Assembly (NCBI RefSeq): GCF_019720915.1
Contig: NZ_JAHKSI010000002.1
Location: 186,001 to 250,000 of the forward strand
Origin: Alkalihalobacillus sp. TS-13
Lineage (GTDB): Bacteria > Bacillota > Bacilli > Bacillales > Fictibacillaceae
DNA length: 64,000 bases
Direction: 5' to 3'
A program made the position numbers and the translations under genes. Positions 46,590 through 54,638 of this stretch are shown here, one piece after another. The notes beneath the pieces are model-generated. The model did not search any database, was not told the origin of the DNA, and saw only the letters and a program-made list of their open reading frames with translations. The number at the start of each line of letters is the position of its first letter. Position 1 is the first letter of the stretch.

Positions 46590-47801
46590 TTAAAATCCAT
46601 AGTTTTGATCACGGTCCGTCAGCGGAATGTCATCATATTCATCAGCATTGATTTCGTAGACATCACCAGAAGCCACACCATTAATGATACCAAAAAGTCC
46701 TGTTTCAACGGCATTCACTAGCTGTCCTCTCTTTTTCTGGCCGAAGCTTTGGGTCTGACCCGTCACTTCAAATAGCACAGCCCCACTGCCATTCAAGGCA
46801 AAAGAACCGAGTGCAGTTCCTGGGAGATCAAGTTCTTGAGGATAAAGTGAAATATTTCCGAAAGGCGAATTTCCCATTTGTTGAAGAGCATCATAAGCAG
46901 CAACATTCAATTGTTTTGAAAACTCTCCATCGTATTGATCTGCATATTCACTATATTTCTCACCTTCCGAACTATTAGGATCAGGGATGAATTCGCCTGA
47001 AATGGAAAGGGTTACTGGTTCTCCGCTCCCTTCAATCGTGTAGACTCCTTGGTGATGGAGATCTACAAACACATCTACTTTTCCAAAATCCTCGATTAAA
47101 CTTTTATATACGTCCCGTACAGTTTGTGCTTCAGGTGTAATGTACCACCCTGGCAAAGATGAATCCCCCGGAAAATCCTCTGCTTGAGGAATATAGTCAA
47201 GATCAGGATTAAAATCACGATTGACATCAAATCCTGGATTAGAGGCATAGTCCCAATATTCGTTTTGATAGGTGTAATAATTCCACGATGGTTCTATACC
47301 ACTCAATTGAGGGAAATCTTCAACAACCTCATTCCACGATAAATCGTTTCCTCTTCGATTCAGTTCTGTAGCATCAGGATTTACCATCGGCATCGCTACT
47401 ATGGTAACTTCCTCCCTGATTTTCTTTGCTTCTGGAGAGTTATTTGAACCAAGATATTGAAGGATATTCAACAATGCTGCCGTGCCTGTTTTTTCGTTTC
47501 CATGAATTTCACTTTGAAGTAATAATACCTTTTCACCTGTTCCCACCGTTGCAGTATAAATTTCACGTTCCTGATTGGAATAGCCAGCAACTTCGACATC
47601 CACTCGGCCATTACTGCTATTCTCAATCTCCCCTAACCTTTCACTTAATTCGTCATGACTTATGAACCCAGATACCGCATAATTTTGGTTTTCTGGAGTT
47701 CCTGGGCCTTTGGTTTGTGCATCTCCATGGACGGGACTGAGTAATCCAGCTAACAATACGAGCGAGCTGAACACCATAATAAACTTGTTCCTTCTTAGCA
47801 T
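46590..47801 (-). CDS. Secreted M14 zinc carboxypeptidase
   Basis: 403 residues from ATG at 47801, eight bases after TAGGAGGG. Signal peptide MLRRNKFIMVFSSLVLLAGLLS then mature chain. The zinc motif H-x-x-E is in LLQSEIHGNEKTGTAAL and the third ligand in VDVFVDLHHQGVYT; the catalytic Glu is probably in GAVLFEVTGQ. VNPDATELNRRGNDLSWN gives the substrate Asn-Arg block, and NPGFDVNRDFNPD a second Arg block. Function is removal of C-terminal residues from peptides outside the cell. Confidence 0.92.
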   Translation of the reverse strand: MLRRNKFIMVFSSLVLLAGLLSPVHGDAQTKGPGTPENQNYAVSGFISHDELSERLGEIENSSNGRVDVEVAGYSNQEREIYTATVGTGEKVLLLQSEIHGNEKTGTAALLNILQYLGSNNSPEAKKIREEVTIVAMPMVNPDATELNRRGNDLSWNEVVEDFPQLSGIEPSWNYYTYQNEYWDYASNPGFDVNRDFNPDLDYIPQAEDFPGDSSLPGWYITPEAQTVRDVYKSLIEDFGKVDVFVDLHHQGVYTIEGSGEPVTLSISGEFIPDPNSSEGEKYSEYADQYDGEFSKQLNVAAYDALQQMGNSPFGNISLYPQELDLPGTALGSFALNGSGAVLFEVTGQTQSFGQKKRGQLVNAVETGLFGIINGVASGDVYEINADEYDDIPLTDRDQNYGF

Positions 47802-47943
47802 CGAATCCCTCCTAAACATTTTTATCATTTTTTACATTCTTTTTCATATTTCGATCTCCTTTTTATTACGTTAAAACACAACATTCGTCATGTCTGGAAA
47901 ATGAAGACTAGGACATTTTGAACGAGTGATAAGTCATACATAA

Positions 47944-47973
47944 TTGACATGCAACTGAATTGTTGCGTATAAT
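47944..47973 (+). promoter_or_regulatory. Promoter giving a leaderless arsR-type mRNA
   Basis: TTGACA (47944-47949), 18 bp, TATAAT (47968-47973). Counting from the -10 box, transcription should start at 47980, the A of the ArsR ATG. There is no room for a ribosome site. Confidence 0.75.
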
Positions 47974-47979
47974 GGATAC

Positions 47980-48297
47980 ATGGAAAAAGTTTTCAAGGCG
48001 CTTGCCGATTCAAGCAGACGAAGGTTATTAGACCAGTTATATAGAACAAACGGCCAAACCCTAAGTGAATTATGCGGGTACCTGGATATGTCCCGCCAGG
48101 CTGTCACCCGGCATCTAGGGATTTTGGAAGATGCCAATCTTATTGTCGTGGTCTGGAAAGGACGGACCAAGCTCCACTATTTGAATACAAAACCAATCAA
48201 TGAAATCTATGAACGATGGATTGGAAAGTTTGATCGTCATCGTATCGAAGCCTTACAACAATTGAAAAACGAATTGGAGGATGATGAAGATGAGTAA
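47980..48297 (+). CDS. ArsR-family transcriptional regulator
   Basis: 105 residues from ATG at 47980. The start MEKVFKALADSSRRRLLDQLY is the classic ArsR opening, which fixes the start codon; the recognition helix is in MSRQAVTRHLGILEDANLIV. The usual metal Cys sites are missing, so it belongs to the PF12840 group that pairs with SRPBCC proteins. It overlaps the next gene by 8 nt. Lack of a ribosome site and a promoter just upstream point to leaderless translation. Confidence 0.92.
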   Translation: MEKVFKALADSSRRRLLDQLYRTNGQTLSELCGYLDMSRQAVTRHLGILEDANLIVVVWKGRTKLHYLNTKPINEIYERWIGKFDRHRIEALQQLKNELEDDEDE

Positions 48298-48748
48298 CCA
48301 CACATTTGTCTATGCTACATATATTGCGACAACCCCTGAAAAGCTATGGGAAGTACTAACCTCAGGTGAATTCACAAAAAAGTATTTCTTCGGGCGTGAA
48401 GTCCAATCTGATTGGGAGGAAGGTGCAGAAGTTAAATATCTTCGTGGAAATGGTGAATTGGACGTTTCCGGTAAAGTGTTGAATTGTGAACCATATTGTA
48501 ACTTGTCTTTCACCTGGATCCATGCTGAAGATTCCACCGAACGGAGTCAACCAACAATTGTTACCTTCGAGCTAACACCAATGGATGACACTGTCAAGCT
48601 GACTTTGATCCATGAAAATCTACTTGAAGTTGACTATACCGTAGAAAGAGATACGTTCAGAGGATATAATAACGGCTGGCCAGCAATATTGAGCAATTTG
48701 AAAAGTTATCTCGAAACAGGGAAGACATTACAAGCGGTTCAAGCTTAA
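48290..48748 (+). CDS. SRPBCC (AHSA1-type) protein
   Basis: 152 residues from ATG at 48290, nine bases after TTGGAGG; two earlier ATG codons are too close. It starts HTFVYATYIATTPEKLWEVLTSGEFTKKYFFG, the AHSA1 opening, then WEEGAEVKYLRG and ends GWPAILSNLKSYLETGK. These proteins have a ligand-binding helix-grip fold. Genetic coupling of an ArsR repressor and an AHSA1 partner is common in Bacillales, which suggests the protein senses or removes the inducer. Confidence 0.92.
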   Translation: MSNHTFVYATYIATTPEKLWEVLTSGEFTKKYFFGREVQSDWEEGAEVKYLRGNGELDVSGKVLNCEPYCNLSFTWIHAEDSTERSQPTIVTFELTPMDDTVKLTLIHENLLEVDYTVERDTFRGYNNGWPAILSNLKSYLETGKTLQAVQA

Positions 48749-48810
48749 GAAGTTGCATCCCCAATTACAGATGTTTTGAAAGCGACCATTCATCTTTGAC
48801 TATTGAATGA

Positions 48811-48835
48811 GCGGCTGTCCCAGGCAGCCGTTTTC
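48811..48835 (+). terminator. Terminator after the ArsR-SRPBCC operon
   Basis: GCGGCTG and CAGCCGTTTTC form a stem with loop TCCCAGG followed by T residues. Confidence 0.75.
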
Positions 48836-48873
48836 TTATGCTTAATAACAAAGTACATAATCAGAAATCTTTT

Positions 48874-48903
48874 TGAAACTTATTTCACCTCTGCCCGCTC
48901 TAA
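48874..48903 (+). promoter_or_regulatory. ECF-type promoter of the sigma gene
   Basis: TGAAAC (48874-48879), 16 bp, CGCTCTAA. The consensus for SigM/W/X/V is TGAAAC, 16-17 bp, CGTC. It is 22 bp from the sigma gene start, so the factor may control itself. Confidence 0.6.
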
Positions 48904-48924
48904 TGTGGTGAAAGGAGGCAGCAC

Positions 48925-49464
48925 ATGCTACATATACAACTCGTAAAAAAAGCGATAAAAGGCGATGATCAAGCCTTTGAGTCGCTGATCCAGGAAGAAA
49001 GCGATAAACTCTATCGGACAGCTTTCCTTTATGTTCGAAACAAGGAGGATGCACTTGATCTCCTTCAGGAAACAGTCTGCAAAGCGTACGTTGCAATCGA
49101 CAAACTCAAGAATCCGGAGTATTTCAGCACCTGGCTCACCAAAATCCTTATGAATACCGCTTACGAATTTTTAAATAAGAAAAAGAGAATCCTTCTGACC
49201 GGAGATGCGTTTTTTGAGACTATATCCAATCGAAGTACATCCAATGTTGATGATCATATCGACCTGGTCAAGGCAATCTCAGGATTAAAGGAAGACTATC
49301 AATCTGTCATCATCTTATTTTATTATCAGGATCGGTCTATCCAGGATATCGCGAAAATCTTGGACCGCCCGGAAGGTACGATCAAAACATATCTTCATCG
49401 CGCAAAATCCGAGTTGAATAAGGCTTTGAAAGGAGCACCCAATTATGGACAAGGATTGGTTTGA
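48925..49464 (+). CDS. ECF RNA polymerase sigma factor (SigV-like)
   Basis: 179 residues from ATG at 48925 behind AAAGGAGG. Region 2 reads FESLIQEESDKLYRTAFLYVRNKEDALDLLQETVCKAYV and region 4 SIQDIAKILDRPEGTIKTYLHRAKSELNK, as expected of SigV/SigM-type ECF factors. Its end overlaps the start of the DUF4179-type gene by 20 nt, so the latter is its anti-sigma factor. An ECF-like promoter lies just upstream. Probable role: response to cell-envelope stress. Confidence 0.92.
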   Translation: MLHIQLVKKAIKGDDQAFESLIQEESDKLYRTAFLYVRNKEDALDLLQETVCKAYVAIDKLKNPEYFSTWLTKILMNTAYEFLNKKKRILLTGDAFFETISNRSTSNVDDHIDLVKAISGLKEDYQSVIILFYYQDRSIQDIAKILDRPEGTIKTYLHRAKSELNKALKGAPNYGQGLV

Positions 49465-50851
49465 AAAAGAGACAAAGAAAATAGACGTACCAAAAAATGA
49501 GGTTTATGCTGCAATTTCTAAAGGAATTGGTGATGGGAAAAAGGAAAAACGGCTTCACAAACGTAAAAAATCCATCAAAGCCAGTGCAATTTTATCTAGT
49601 ACCGCTGCTTCACTTGTACTTGCATCAGGATTCCTTTTTGCACCGGTGACTGAAGTTCTCGCTAAGGTTCCCTTCTTAAGTGCTGTTTATGAGCATGCCC
49701 CTTCAGTCGGAAATGAATTGTTCACTAGTAATCTCGTCACAGAGCTCAATCAGAAAGCGTCCGATAATGGTGTTGATGTAACCATTACAAGCGCTTACTA
49801 TGATGGCAACATCATCGGAGTAACGTTCGAGGCGCTGGGAGACCAATTGACCACTGAACATATGGACGAAGGAAACCGGCCAGTTGGCGGCCTTGCTTAC
49901 GAAACATTTGATGGGAAAGATCAGAACCAATGGGGATCAGGCAGCTCGGGACTTCAAAAGGAAGGCGATCACTTTGTCGGATCGATTGAATTCTACAACC
50001 CTAATGAACGTATTGCTGATGATTTTACTCTCCCACTCACATTTACTCATTTAGCGGATGTAAACGGTAAATGGCGCTTTGATATCCCAGTAGATCGTAT
50101 TCCTAGTGAGGAAATCCAGGTGAACAAAAGCATTCGTTCAGAGGATGGCGTGTTCCAACTCAGTGTGGAATCGATTATAAAGGGAAAAGCAACCACCATG
50201 ATTGAGTATACCTATACGGTTCATGAAGAAGAGGACACTTTGAATGTGACAGTGTTTGATAATAATGGAAAAAGATTAGGTAAGTTCCATGCTGATGTTC
50301 TTCATGTAGAAGAAAAAGATGGGCTCTTCCATAAAAAAGTACGTGAGTTATTTCCTAATAAAATAGATGAAAACGCTGATTCTCTCACCCTCTATGCTGA
50401 AACTGAACTTTATGATCAGGAAGTCCACCAGACATTAGATACGAATACACCAATAGAAATAAAGAGCAATCGATTTGATTATCAAATTACTGTGGAAAAT
50501 TTCAAACAAGAAAATAGTGAAGTAACAATAGATTTCAAGATCGATAACCTTGAAAAGGACCAGGTCCGTAATGATCTCCTATTGAATTTTGCTGAATTTG
50601 TTCAACTGATTCCAACAGAACGAGTCCAACAGAACAAGGACGGTAAACTCGACATTGAAAAAATGTTAAAGTATGAAATCCGAAGCAATAAAACCAAAGT
50701 TCTTAATAAAGATGATATGCGTTACCGATCCACCTTCACAATTGGTGAGAATACCGATATTCGAGAATACTCACTGCTAGTCCCATTCCCTATTTTGAGT
50801 TTGAATGACAAACCAGTTAAACTGGATCCACTGAAAATAGAGCTAAAATAA
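49445..50851 (+). CDS. DUF4179-type anti-sigma factor
   Basis: 468 residues from ATG at 49445 behind AAAGGAG. A short cytoplasmic N-terminus (DWFEKETKKIDVPKNEVYAAISKGI) should bind sigma; a basic stretch KEKRLHKRKKSIKAS and one membrane helix (ILSSTAASLVLASGFLFAPV) follow at about residues 50-70. The remaining 400 residues are an outer beta-rich region, with the DUF4179 part near residues 70-160. It overlaps the sigma gene. Proteolysis of such proteins frees the sigma factor. Confidence 0.87.
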   Translation: MDKDWFEKETKKIDVPKNEVYAAISKGIGDGKKEKRLHKRKKSIKASAILSSTAASLVLASGFLFAPVTEVLAKVPFLSAVYEHAPSVGNELFTSNLVTELNQKASDNGVDVTITSAYYDGNIIGVTFEALGDQLTTEHMDEGNRPVGGLAYETFDGKDQNQWGSGSSGLQKEGDHFVGSIEFYNPNERIADDFTLPLTFTHLADVNGKWRFDIPVDRIPSEEIQVNKSIRSEDGVFQLSVESIIKGKATTMIEYTYTVHEEEDTLNVTVFDNNGKRLGKFHADVLHVEEKDGLFHKKVRELFPNKIDENADSLTLYAETELYDQEVHQTLDTNTPIEIKSNRFDYQITVENFKQENSEVTIDFKIDNLEKDQVRNDLLLNFAEFVQLIPTERVQQNKDGKLDIEKMLKYEIRSNKTKVLNKDDMRYRSTFTIGENTDIREYSLLVPFPILSLNDKPVKLDPLKIELK

Positions 50852-50852
50852 G

Positions 50853-50889
50853 AGAAGAAGGCTGAAGCGCTAGAGCTTCAGTCTTCTTT
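50853..50889. terminator. Bidirectional terminator between convergent ECF loci
   Basis: GAAGAAGGCTGAAGC and GCTTCAGTCTTCTTT form a stem with one mismatch; the plus tail is TTTA and the minus strand has CTTCTTC. Confidence 0.8.
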
Positions 50890-50890
50890 A

Positions 50891-51613
50891 TTACTGAGTA
50901 GGCATGAACGCGACTTTCCAGATGTCATTTTCCCCTTTTATCATACGGAATCTCATATCATATTCTGGACCCTCAAACTGAATGACCCCTACCTTATCCT
51001 CCACCAATTCGAATTCACCTTTTCCAAGTTTTGCGAATGCATTTCGGATGGCATCCGGACTGACATTCGAGCTTTTGGCATCCTCTAGGTGTTGTTCAAG
51101 CGTCCAATAAACATATTCTTCACGCTTTGTGTATAATGCATATTCTGTTTCATAATCCTTATCTACCCTTGATTGGACGTGGAGTTTTGCAATGCTTACT
51201 GGTGATAAGCTACTTAAATGTTCTTCATCATGGTCTTCTTTGAAAGACTTGTATGTATTCATTTCCTCCTTGGATAATTTGAAAACCGCTTTTGGGTCCT
51301 CAGTATCTGGTTCATGTGTCGCCTGTTGCTCATCCTCATCCTTTACAATAGGTGTAGTGTCCGGTTGTTTTTCGGTTAAGTTCATCGCCTGTTGAAGTTC
51401 AGTTGAGAACGTAAAGCCAAGGGTCAACAGAATGGTAATAGAAGCACAAATGGCTATCGCCGTTTTAAAATTGGGAAATCTCCATTTTTTCTTAAGGCTT
51501 CTGTCCGTCAACCGAGCCCGAAGCTGTTCCGTAAATACAGGAGGAGGTTCTTTTTCCGGATGATCCCGAAGAATCGAGAGCAGCCTTTCATCATGTTTCT
51601 CCTTATCGTTCAT
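50891..51613 (-). CDS. Probable membrane anti-sigma factor
   Basis: 240 residues from ATG at 51613 behind AAGGGGCGG. Cytoplasmic residues 1-45 (RLLSILRDHPEKEPPPVFTEQLRARL), a membrane helix at about 50-70 (AIAICASITILLTLGFTFS), then an acidic linker and an outer domain of about 120 residues with an NTF2-like feel at its end (GKGEFELVEDKVGVIQFEG). It overlaps the upstream sigma gene by 11 nt, which is the main basis for calling it an anti-sigma factor. Not a recognised family. Confidence 0.7.
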   Translation of the reverse strand: MNDKEKHDERLLSILRDHPEKEPPPVFTEQLRARLTDRSLKKKWRFPNFKTAIAICASITILLTLGFTFSTELQQAMNLTEKQPDTTPIVKDEDEQQATHEPDTEDPKAVFKLSKEEMNTYKSFKEDHDEEHLSSLSPVSIAKLHVQSRVDKDYETEYALYTKREEYVYWTLEQHLEDAKSSNVSPDAIRNAFAKLGKGEFELVEDKVGVIQFEGPEYDMRFRMIKGENDIWKVAFMPTQ

Positions 51614-52130
51614 TGGTCAACACCGCCCCTTCGCCAAGGTTCCCGATTTCATTCTTCAAATGCTTCATCGCCCTATGATAATCAACCCTGACCTTCAATT
51701 CTGGAATTCCAAGGATTTCTGCTGTCTCCCGGATCGTATATTCCTTGATCCCTCTTAGAATGATGAGGCTGCGGTATTTCGGCTTCAGTTTCAACAAAGC
51801 GTTTTGTATAACGTTCCATTCGTCTTGTTTAATCATACGTTCTTCCGGCGTTGGATCATCTGAAGCTTTATCGTTGAAAATATAGGGCAAAAACGAACGT
51901 CTGCCCCTTTTCCTGGTATAGTCAATTGCTGTATTTTTTGCGATGGAAAGAATCCACACCCTCACTTTGTTGGAACTCTTTAGAGTGGATAAATTCCGCA
52001 TCGCTTTTATGAACGTTTCTTGTGTGATGTCTTCTGCTTCATCGCGGCGGTTGGTATAATAAATCGCAAAATGATAAACATCTCTATAGGGCAGATCGTA
52101 TATCTCTTCAATAGTCAATTGGTCATCCAC
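51603..52130 (-). CDS. ECF RNA polymerase sigma factor
   Basis: 175 residues from GTG at 52130, preceded by AAGGGGGCAGGGG; the frame opens to 52229 without a ribosome site. Region 2: YHFAIYYTNRRDEAEDITQETFIKAMRNL. Region 4: YTIRETAEILGIPELKVRVDYHRAMKHLKN. Resembles SigY/SigW-type group members. Its 3' end overlaps the membrane protein gene, its likely anti-sigma partner. This is the second ECF pair, reading toward the first. Confidence 0.9.
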   Translation of the reverse strand: MDDQLTIEEIYDLPYRDVYHFAIYYTNRRDEAEDITQETFIKAMRNLSTLKSSNKVRVWILSIAKNTAIDYTRKRGRRSFLPYIFNDKASDDPTPEERMIKQDEWNVIQNALLKLKPKYRSLIILRGIKEYTIRETAEILGIPELKVRVDYHRAMKHLKNEIGNLGEGAVLTNER

Positions 52131-52332
52131 AACCCCTGCCCCCTTCACTACCAATAAGACGTACATACACCTTAATTGTTTCAATTTTCCAGTGAAAATT
52201 TTCAAATTAAAAGGGCTAGGAGTTTCCAAGCCCTATTATCAGTACCTCTTTATAGATGACGGCGTACCAACTGACAACATGGTTACTTCTCTAACTGACG
52301 CCACATTTGGTCTTTCCTTATTTACACTCCAA

Positions 52333-52929
52333 TTAAACTTCTCTCTTAACATCCTTATGGCTTATCGTTGGTTCAACTCGATGCAAATAATTTCGAATGT
52401 TTGTCCGGTGCAAAAAGAGTAGGAAAATGGTAAAGAATCCAAAAAAGACACTCGTTCTCCACTCCTCAGCTTGCATGGATAGGAAAGTAAGTGTAATTCC
52501 AATAGAAAGAGACCCAAGAAACACGTAACGGGTTAAAAAGATTACGAGAAAGAAGCCTCCATATACAATAAGACTCCAAATCGGGTTCCAAATAAGCAAC
52601 ACGCCTGCCGTTGGAGCAATTGCTTTTCCTCCCTTGAATCCATAGTATATAGGGAAACAATGACCGATTACTGCCATCATTCCGACAACAAGAGGAGAAA
52701 TTTCTACATTAAAAAATATCGGCAAAAAAGCAGCGACGGCCCCTTTTAAAATATCTCCAATCGCAACAAAGATAGCAGTTTTCTTACCGAATGTACGCAG
52801 TGTATTTGTTGCTCCAGCATTTCCACTTCCATGTGTCCGGACATCAATACCATACCAGTGTTTTCCTATCCATATTGAAAAACTGAATGAACCTATCAAG
52901 TAACTGATCAGGAGAAATATCCAATCCAT
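52333..52929 (-). CDS. plsY: PlsY-type glycerol-3-phosphate acyltransferase paralogue
   Basis: 198 residues from ATG at 52929 behind AGAGGAG. Five membrane helices with the three PlsY motifs: SFSFSIWIGKHWYGIDVRTHGSGNAGATNTLR, VIGHCFPIYYGFKGGKAIAP and the third loop before IRNYLH. PlsY uses acyl phosphate to acylate G3P in phospholipid synthesis. The first motif is divergent (SFSIWIGK in place of SIPTGYLI-like), so this is probably a second copy rather than the housekeeping one. Single gene. Confidence 0.87.
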   Translation of the reverse strand: MDWIFLLISYLIGSFSFSIWIGKHWYGIDVRTHGSGNAGATNTLRTFGKKTAIFVAIGDILKGAVAAFLPIFFNVEISPLVVGMMAVIGHCFPIYYGFKGGKAIAPTAGVLLIWNPIWSLIVYGGFFLVIFLTRYVFLGSLSIGITLTFLSMQAEEWRTSVFFGFFTIFLLFLHRTNIRNYLHRVEPTISHKDVKREV

Positions 52930-53039
52930 CACGCATCTCCTCTTTACCCATTTTCCGTTTTTAACTTTAACATCTTAAGTTGTAACTTTAGACAAATCAA
53001 ATGCTGCCCTTTTCATAAAGCATAGTAATACGAATATCA

Positions 53040-53384
53040 TTAACTTTTAATAATGGCATCGACTTGTTTGTGAGGTGCTACGGATCTTAAATAATAATCT
53101 TCTGCTTTCCAATACCTATTGTGGAACTTTTCAATGTTCTCTTGAGACGAGTCGCTTTCTCTCTGAAACCGCTCATTTCTTGGACTATCCAAATACGCGA
53201 TAAAATCAAGGTGCTTCCTCCATTCGTTTCTTTGAAGAAATACCCCTTCGATTATGATCAGACCATGCTCAGGTAGCTTTATGTATTTTGTGATATGACT
53301 ATCTTGTTCATCGTCATAAAACGGCAATTCCAATCTGTTACAACGTCTTATCTCCTTGAACAAGTTTTCTTTCAACCATTGCAC
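53040..53384 (-). pseudogene. Truncated uridine-kinase-like protein (5' end lost)
   Basis: 114 codons in frame from an internal ATG at 53384. The sequence matches the C-terminal two thirds of uridine-kinase-family P-loop kinases: HGLIIIEGVFLQRNEWRKHLDFIAYLDSPRNERFQRE. The P-loop (GSGKT) part that should precede it is missing and no ribosome site lies before the ATG. Upstream sequence instead codes for a DUF1648 protein that is itself cut short. Loss of Walker A means it cannot be an active kinase. Confidence 0.8.
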
Positions 53385-53746
53385 ATCCCATTGAAGTTTT
53401 TTTCATTTTTGATGACGTTGATCATCATACTGGCATTCTTGTATTGTTTTTCAACATTTTCTTCGGTCAGATTTATATAGTTATACACATGTGGATATTT
53501 CTCCAAAAACGTCAAACCAATCCACATACTGATGCCTATAAAAAGCAGGAGCCATATCAGTCCTTTATGTCCCCAATTATCCGGCTCTCCTGCAAAATCA
53601 AAATGGACGGGAACCTTATCCGGCAATGTGGACCATTGCATCACTAGATATACAATGACCCACCCAAATAAAAACATTCCAATGTTATCTAATATCCTTT
53701 CAAATCTTGTTTTTTCTATCTTTATAATCGGACGGTGTTGATCCAT
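53372..53746 (-). pseudogene. C-terminally truncated DUF1648 membrane protein
   Basis: 124 codons from ATG at 53746 behind GAAGGGGTAC. It starts with a helix (GMFLFGWVIVYLVMQWSTLPDKVPVHFDFAGEPDNWG), the DUF1648 signature, then a second helix. Relatives go on for another 30-40 residues with a further membrane helix; here the frame ends KNEKNFNGMCNG after an abrupt change. The last 13 bases overlap the kinase fragment, marking a deletion junction near 53385-53395. It may still be expressed. Confidence 0.7.
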
Positions 53747-53759
53747 TTGTACCCCTTCT

Positions 53760-54176
53760 CTATGTAATCTGATACTTTTCTTTGAATTCCGGGCTCAGCT
53801 CACTCCACACGTCAAATTTGTTTCCGTCCAGGTCATAGAATACGAAGTTGTTTCCGGAGTGCCCACGGTCTTCGATTTCTCCCACTCTCACATCTTGTTT
53901 CAGAAACTCTTGATGAAGTCCTTCCAGTGCATGTATCCCGTTCACTTCGAATGTCAGGGAAAAACATTCATTCCCATCTACGTCTGTAAAATTTGCAGAC
54001 TGATCGGTGTCTGACTTCACTAAGAAGAAGCTCTGGGTTGCTAGATTGATGATCGCCTTGTTTTGATCCAGATAATTCGTTTCTGCACCAAGCTTCAGTT
54101 CATACCATTCAGCTGCTCTCGCTACATTATTTACTGGAATATAGGTTGTACCGACACGTAATAGTTTTTCATTCAT
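53760..54176 (-). CDS. VOC (glyoxalase/bleomycin-resistance) protein
   Basis: 138 residues from ATG at 54176 behind AAAGGAG. Starts RVGTTYIPVNNVARAAEWYELKLGAETNY, the VOC opening, and ends FVFYDLDGNKFDVWSE, with the terminal metal-type Asp/Asn region. It follows a second VOC gene by two bases, so they are translated together and perhaps form a heterodimer, since VOC domains act in pairs. Substrate not evident. Confidence 0.88.
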   Translation of the reverse strand: MNEKLLRVGTTYIPVNNVARAAEWYELKLGAETNYLDQNKAIINLATQSFFLVKSDTDQSANFTDVDGNECFSLTFEVNGIHALEGLHQEFLKQDVRVGEIEDRGHSGNNFVFYDLDGNKFDVWSELSPEFKEKYQIT

Positions 54177-54178
54177 TT

Positions 54179-54550
54179 TTAAAACTCCTTTCCAGTTGCA
54201 CTTAAATTTTCAAACAACCCGATCAGATTTCCGTCTGGATCCTCGAATGTCAACCATGCTGCCTGAACACCTTCCCGCGTATTGACTTCTTCGAGTTCAA
54301 TAGATAATTCTTCCATGAGTCGTTTTCTTTCGGCTTTTATATCCGTTACACCAAGCCTGATTGGCCCATTTCCGATTGCAGGAGTTCCTTCAGCCAATTG
54401 AATCCAAGTATCCTGAAGCAACTCCCATTCAGCAAAACCTTCATGTGGAATGAAATCCGGCCTCCGGTTGAATAATACGCCATACCATTCCATACCTTTT
54501 TCAAAATCACTTACTCTGACTTGAAAGGTCACACCAGTCAAATTACCCAT
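54179..54550 (-). CDS. VOC (glyoxalase/bleomycin-resistance) protein
   Basis: 123 residues from ATG at 54550 (MGNLTGVTFQVRVSDFEKGMEWYGVLFNRRPDF). Ends AAWLTFEDPDGNLIGLFENL, the usual DPDGN-x-x-x-x-F/L end of the VOC fold. Only about 25% alike to its downstream partner by eye, so an old duplication or independent recruitment. First gene of the pair. Confidence 0.88.
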   Translation of the reverse strand: MGNLTGVTFQVRVSDFEKGMEWYGVLFNRRPDFIPHEGFAEWELLQDTWIQLAEGTPAIGNGPIRLGVTDIKAERKRLMEELSIELEEVNTREGVQAAWLTFEDPDGNLIGLFENLSATGKEF

Positions 54551-54638
54551 ACGTAAACTCCTTTATCTTTTCATCACTATTTAGTTCAATGATTTCCTGA
54601 AATTCCCTTTATTTTCACTGAAGAAATATCAGATTTCG

